Part shown: in pieces, positions 62,613-64,000 of the stretch
How the letters are laid out: each line of letters starts with the position of its first letter
Position numbering within the stretch: the stretch's first letter is position 1
Assembly: GCA_013388755.1 (NCBI GenBank)
Contig: JACAEQ010000094.1
Coordinates: 1 to 64,000, forward strand
Direction of reading: 5' to 3'
Length of the DNA stretch: 64,000 nucleotides
Origin: Chloroflexota bacterium
Lineage (GTDB): Bacteria; Chloroflexota; Chloroflexia; Chloroflexales; Roseiflexaceae
Position numbers and translations under genes: made by a program
The notes under the pieces: model-generated
Seen by the model: only the letters and a program-made list of their open reading frames with translations
What the model was told of the DNA's origin: nothing
The model's database searches: none

Positions 62613-63632
62613 TTAATGGGCCGCGCCCAGCGTTGCCGCTACGTGGCGCGCCAGTTCCGCGTACCGGTTGGCATATCCCCATTCGTTGTCATACCACGCC
62701 AGGATCTTCACCTGTGTGCCGTTGGTGACCATGGTCGAAGGTGCATCCACAATTGCCGAACGCGGGTCGTCCTTGAAGTCTACCGACACAAGCGGGCGCG
62801 TTTCATAGCCTAGAATACCGGCGAGCGGTCCCTCGGCGGCGGCGCGCAGCAGAGCGTTGACCTCTTCAATCGTGGTCGGGCGCTGCACCTCGAACACGCA
62901 GTCGGTGAGCGAAGCGTTCAGCAGCGGCACGCGCACGGCGATACCATCCAGCTTGCCCTGCAATTCGGGGAAAATCAGACCAATCGCAGTCGCCGAGCCG
63001 GTTGTCGTCGGGATGAGTGACAGGCTGGATGCGCGCGCCCGGCGCAGATCCTTGTGCGGGGTGTCGAGAATGCTCTGGGTGTTGGTCATGTCGTGAATCG
63101 TCGTGATCATGCCATGCACGATGCCGATACCCTCGTGGATCACCTTGACGACCGGTGCGAGACAATTGGTGGTGCAGGACGCCGCAGTCAGCAGGTGATG
63201 TTCATCGGGCCGGTACCAGTGGTCATTCACGCCCATCACGATATTGAGCGCACCGCTTTTGACCGGCGCAGCGACAATCACTTTGCGCACGCCGGCACCA
63301 GAATAGGGCTGTAATGTCTCGGGGGTGCGAAACTTGCCGGTCGCCTCGAGGACGATGTCCACGCCGGCGGCGCGCCATGGAACCGCACCTGGTTCCTTTA
63401 TGCTGCTGTAGCCGATCGCAACGCCGTCAACAATCAACTGGCCGTCTTCACTCTGAATGGTGTGCTGCCAGCGACCATGTACCGAGTCGAACTCCAGCAG
63501 GTGTGCGGCTGTCTCGACCGGCCCACCGATTTCATTGATGTGTGCGATGGTCAGGCCGGGCCATCCCCACATTGCGCGGAAAGCCAGGCGACCGATACGA
63601 CCGAACCCGTTGATTCCAACGCGCACAGGCAT
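62613..63632 (-). CDS. ArsJ-associated glyceraldehyde-3-phosphate dehydrogenase
   Basis: 339-residue GAPDH. The NAD loop is [11 protein letters not shown] at residues 5-15. The catalytic Cys153 is in ASCTTNC, and His180 is in [10 protein letters not shown], where central-metabolism GAPDHs usually have a HxYTxDQ form. [11 protein letters not shown] near the C-terminus is typical. Beside arsJ, its likely job is to use arsenate in place of phosphate, forming 1-arseno-3-phosphoglycerate for export. ATG 63632 gives the standard N-terminus; the frame extends upstream to 63716 without conservation. The arsC gene lies 80 bp upstream on the same strand. Confidence 0.92.
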   Translation of the reverse strand: MPVRVGINGFGRIGRLAFRAMWGWPGLTIAHINEIGGPVETAAHLLEFDSVHGRWQHTIQSEDGQLIVDGVAIGYSSIKEPGAVPWRAAGVDIVLEATGKFRTPETLQPYSGAGVRKVIVAAPVKSGALNIVMGVNDHWYRPDEHHLLTAASCTTNCLAPVVKVIHEGIGIVHGMITTIHDMTNTQSILDTPHKDLRRARASSLSLIPTTTGSATAIGLIFPELQGKLDGIAVRVPLLNASLTDCVFEVQRPTTIEEVNALLRAAAEGPLAGILGYETRPLVSVDFKDDPRSAIVDAPSTMVTNGTQVKILAWYDNEWGYANRYAELARHVAATLGAAH

Positions 63633-63712
63633 AGGAACGTCTCCATGATTGCACTGACTGAACCGGGCCGTGGCGAAACAGACGCCGAACATCATGGGCG
63701 CCGGAGCGAGAT

Positions 63713-64000
63713 TCATGCGTGCACAGGTTGTTGGTTCCGGCGGCGCTCGATCAGAATGTGGAGATAGCGAATACGCGTCATCAGTTGAGTAGCGGCCTGT
63801 CGAAACGCGCGCCTGGCCTCGGCCGGGTCCTCAATGGCCGCCGGGTCAGGAATGCTCCAGTGAATGACCTGATTCTCGCCAGGAAAGACCGGACAGACCT
63901 CGCGCGCGCGGTCGCACACGGTGATGACGTAGTCAAACGAATCGTTAAGATACTCATCATAGTGTTTTGAGCGCTGGGCGCTGATATCAATATGCATCGC
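63713..64000 (-). CDS. arsC: Arsenate reductase, LMW-phosphatase type, N-terminus missing
   Basis: The frame is open to the window edge, so only the last 95 residues or so are seen. [13 protein letters not shown] and [19 protein letters not shown] match the thioredoxin-coupled ArsC family, including the two redox cysteines of the C-x6-C segment (VCDRAREVC). The catalytic P-loop cysteine lies beyond the window. The C-terminus ends with a basic, helical segment ILIERRRNQ. It reduces arsenate to arsenite, which would feed ArsM. It is the first visible gene of the leftward arsC-gapdh-arsJ group. Confidence 0.88.
   Translation of the reverse strand, partial: AMHIDISAQRSKHYDEYLNDSFDYVITVCDRAREVCPVFPGENQVIHWSIPDPAAIEDPAEARRAFRQAATQLMTRIRYLHILIERRRNQQPVHA

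Overview
This window is ordinary chromosomal sequence from a GC-rich bacterium, most likely a member of the Chloroflexota, class Chloroflexia (Roseiflexus/Chloroflexus-like). That placement is inferred from the combination of zinc-ribbon/FHA proteins with an ABCG-type FHA transporter, a subtilase ending in Asn-Trp-Ser-Thr repeats, a T-box in front of proS, and a GlcD/GlcE oxidase pair. No 16S gene is present, so it is not proven. No prophage, CRISPR array or transposase is visible. The mobile-looking DNA consists of short palindromic intergenic repeats.

Layout. 1-2150: end of an AIM24-family gene, pyrophosphatase, a Nudix hydrolase and a secreted protein. 2311-2745: a Trp-Ser-Ser tRNA operon with its own promoter and terminator. 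2748-6408: GlcE- and GlcD-like flavoproteins flanking an orphan helical protein that has a paralogue at 41.5 kb. 6912-14001: a subtilase, deoC, a LarA/Rieske pair, tRNA-Ser(GGA), and a membrane-fusion protein with an ABC ATPase carrying a cyclic-nucleotide-type domain but no permease. 14221-21685: a leftward peptidase/amidase run (M24, DUF72, amidase, M61, and a 644-aa protein of unknown function). 21754-25526: a threonine operon thrC-lysC-asd, led by a Thr-rich leader peptide and an attenuator. 25486-30314: murJ, rpsT, holA and a MEMO-like protein. 30417-36461: two adjacent zinc-ribbon/FHA membrane proteins, one with a zincin motif and one an ABCG-type transporter. 36536-42032: FAH-family hydrolase, thiamine pyrophosphokinase, a methyltransferase, proS with a T-box, and the second orphan paralogue. 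42221-44308: a DUF255 thioredoxin-fold protein.

44337-57949 is an alpha-galactoside utilisation cluster. Its leftward genes are a GntR regulator, a GH36 alpha-galactosidase, two sugar permeases, a lipoprotein binding protein, a second GH36-like enzyme, an aldose-epimerase-like protein and an SDR dehydrogenase. Its rightward genes are an enolase-superfamily dehydratase and two alpha/beta hydrolases. Overlapping divergent promoters and a 28-bp palindrome lie between the two arms. The enzyme set could support hydrolysis, import and oxidative (non-phosphorylating) breakdown of the sugar, but this is inference.

58134-64000: an aminotransferase, then an arsenic island. arsR and arsM run rightward, each preceded by the same 20-bp inverted repeat. 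Leftward are arsC (cut by the window end), the ArsJ-associated GAPDH and arsJ. The island encodes two detoxification routes: methylation of arsenite, and export of 1-arseno-3-phosphoglycerate.

The most notable regulatory find is the threonine attenuator. The most notable protein-level finds are the orphan paralogue pair, the FHA/zincin fusion, and the 644-aa protein with a recombinase-like C-terminal segment.
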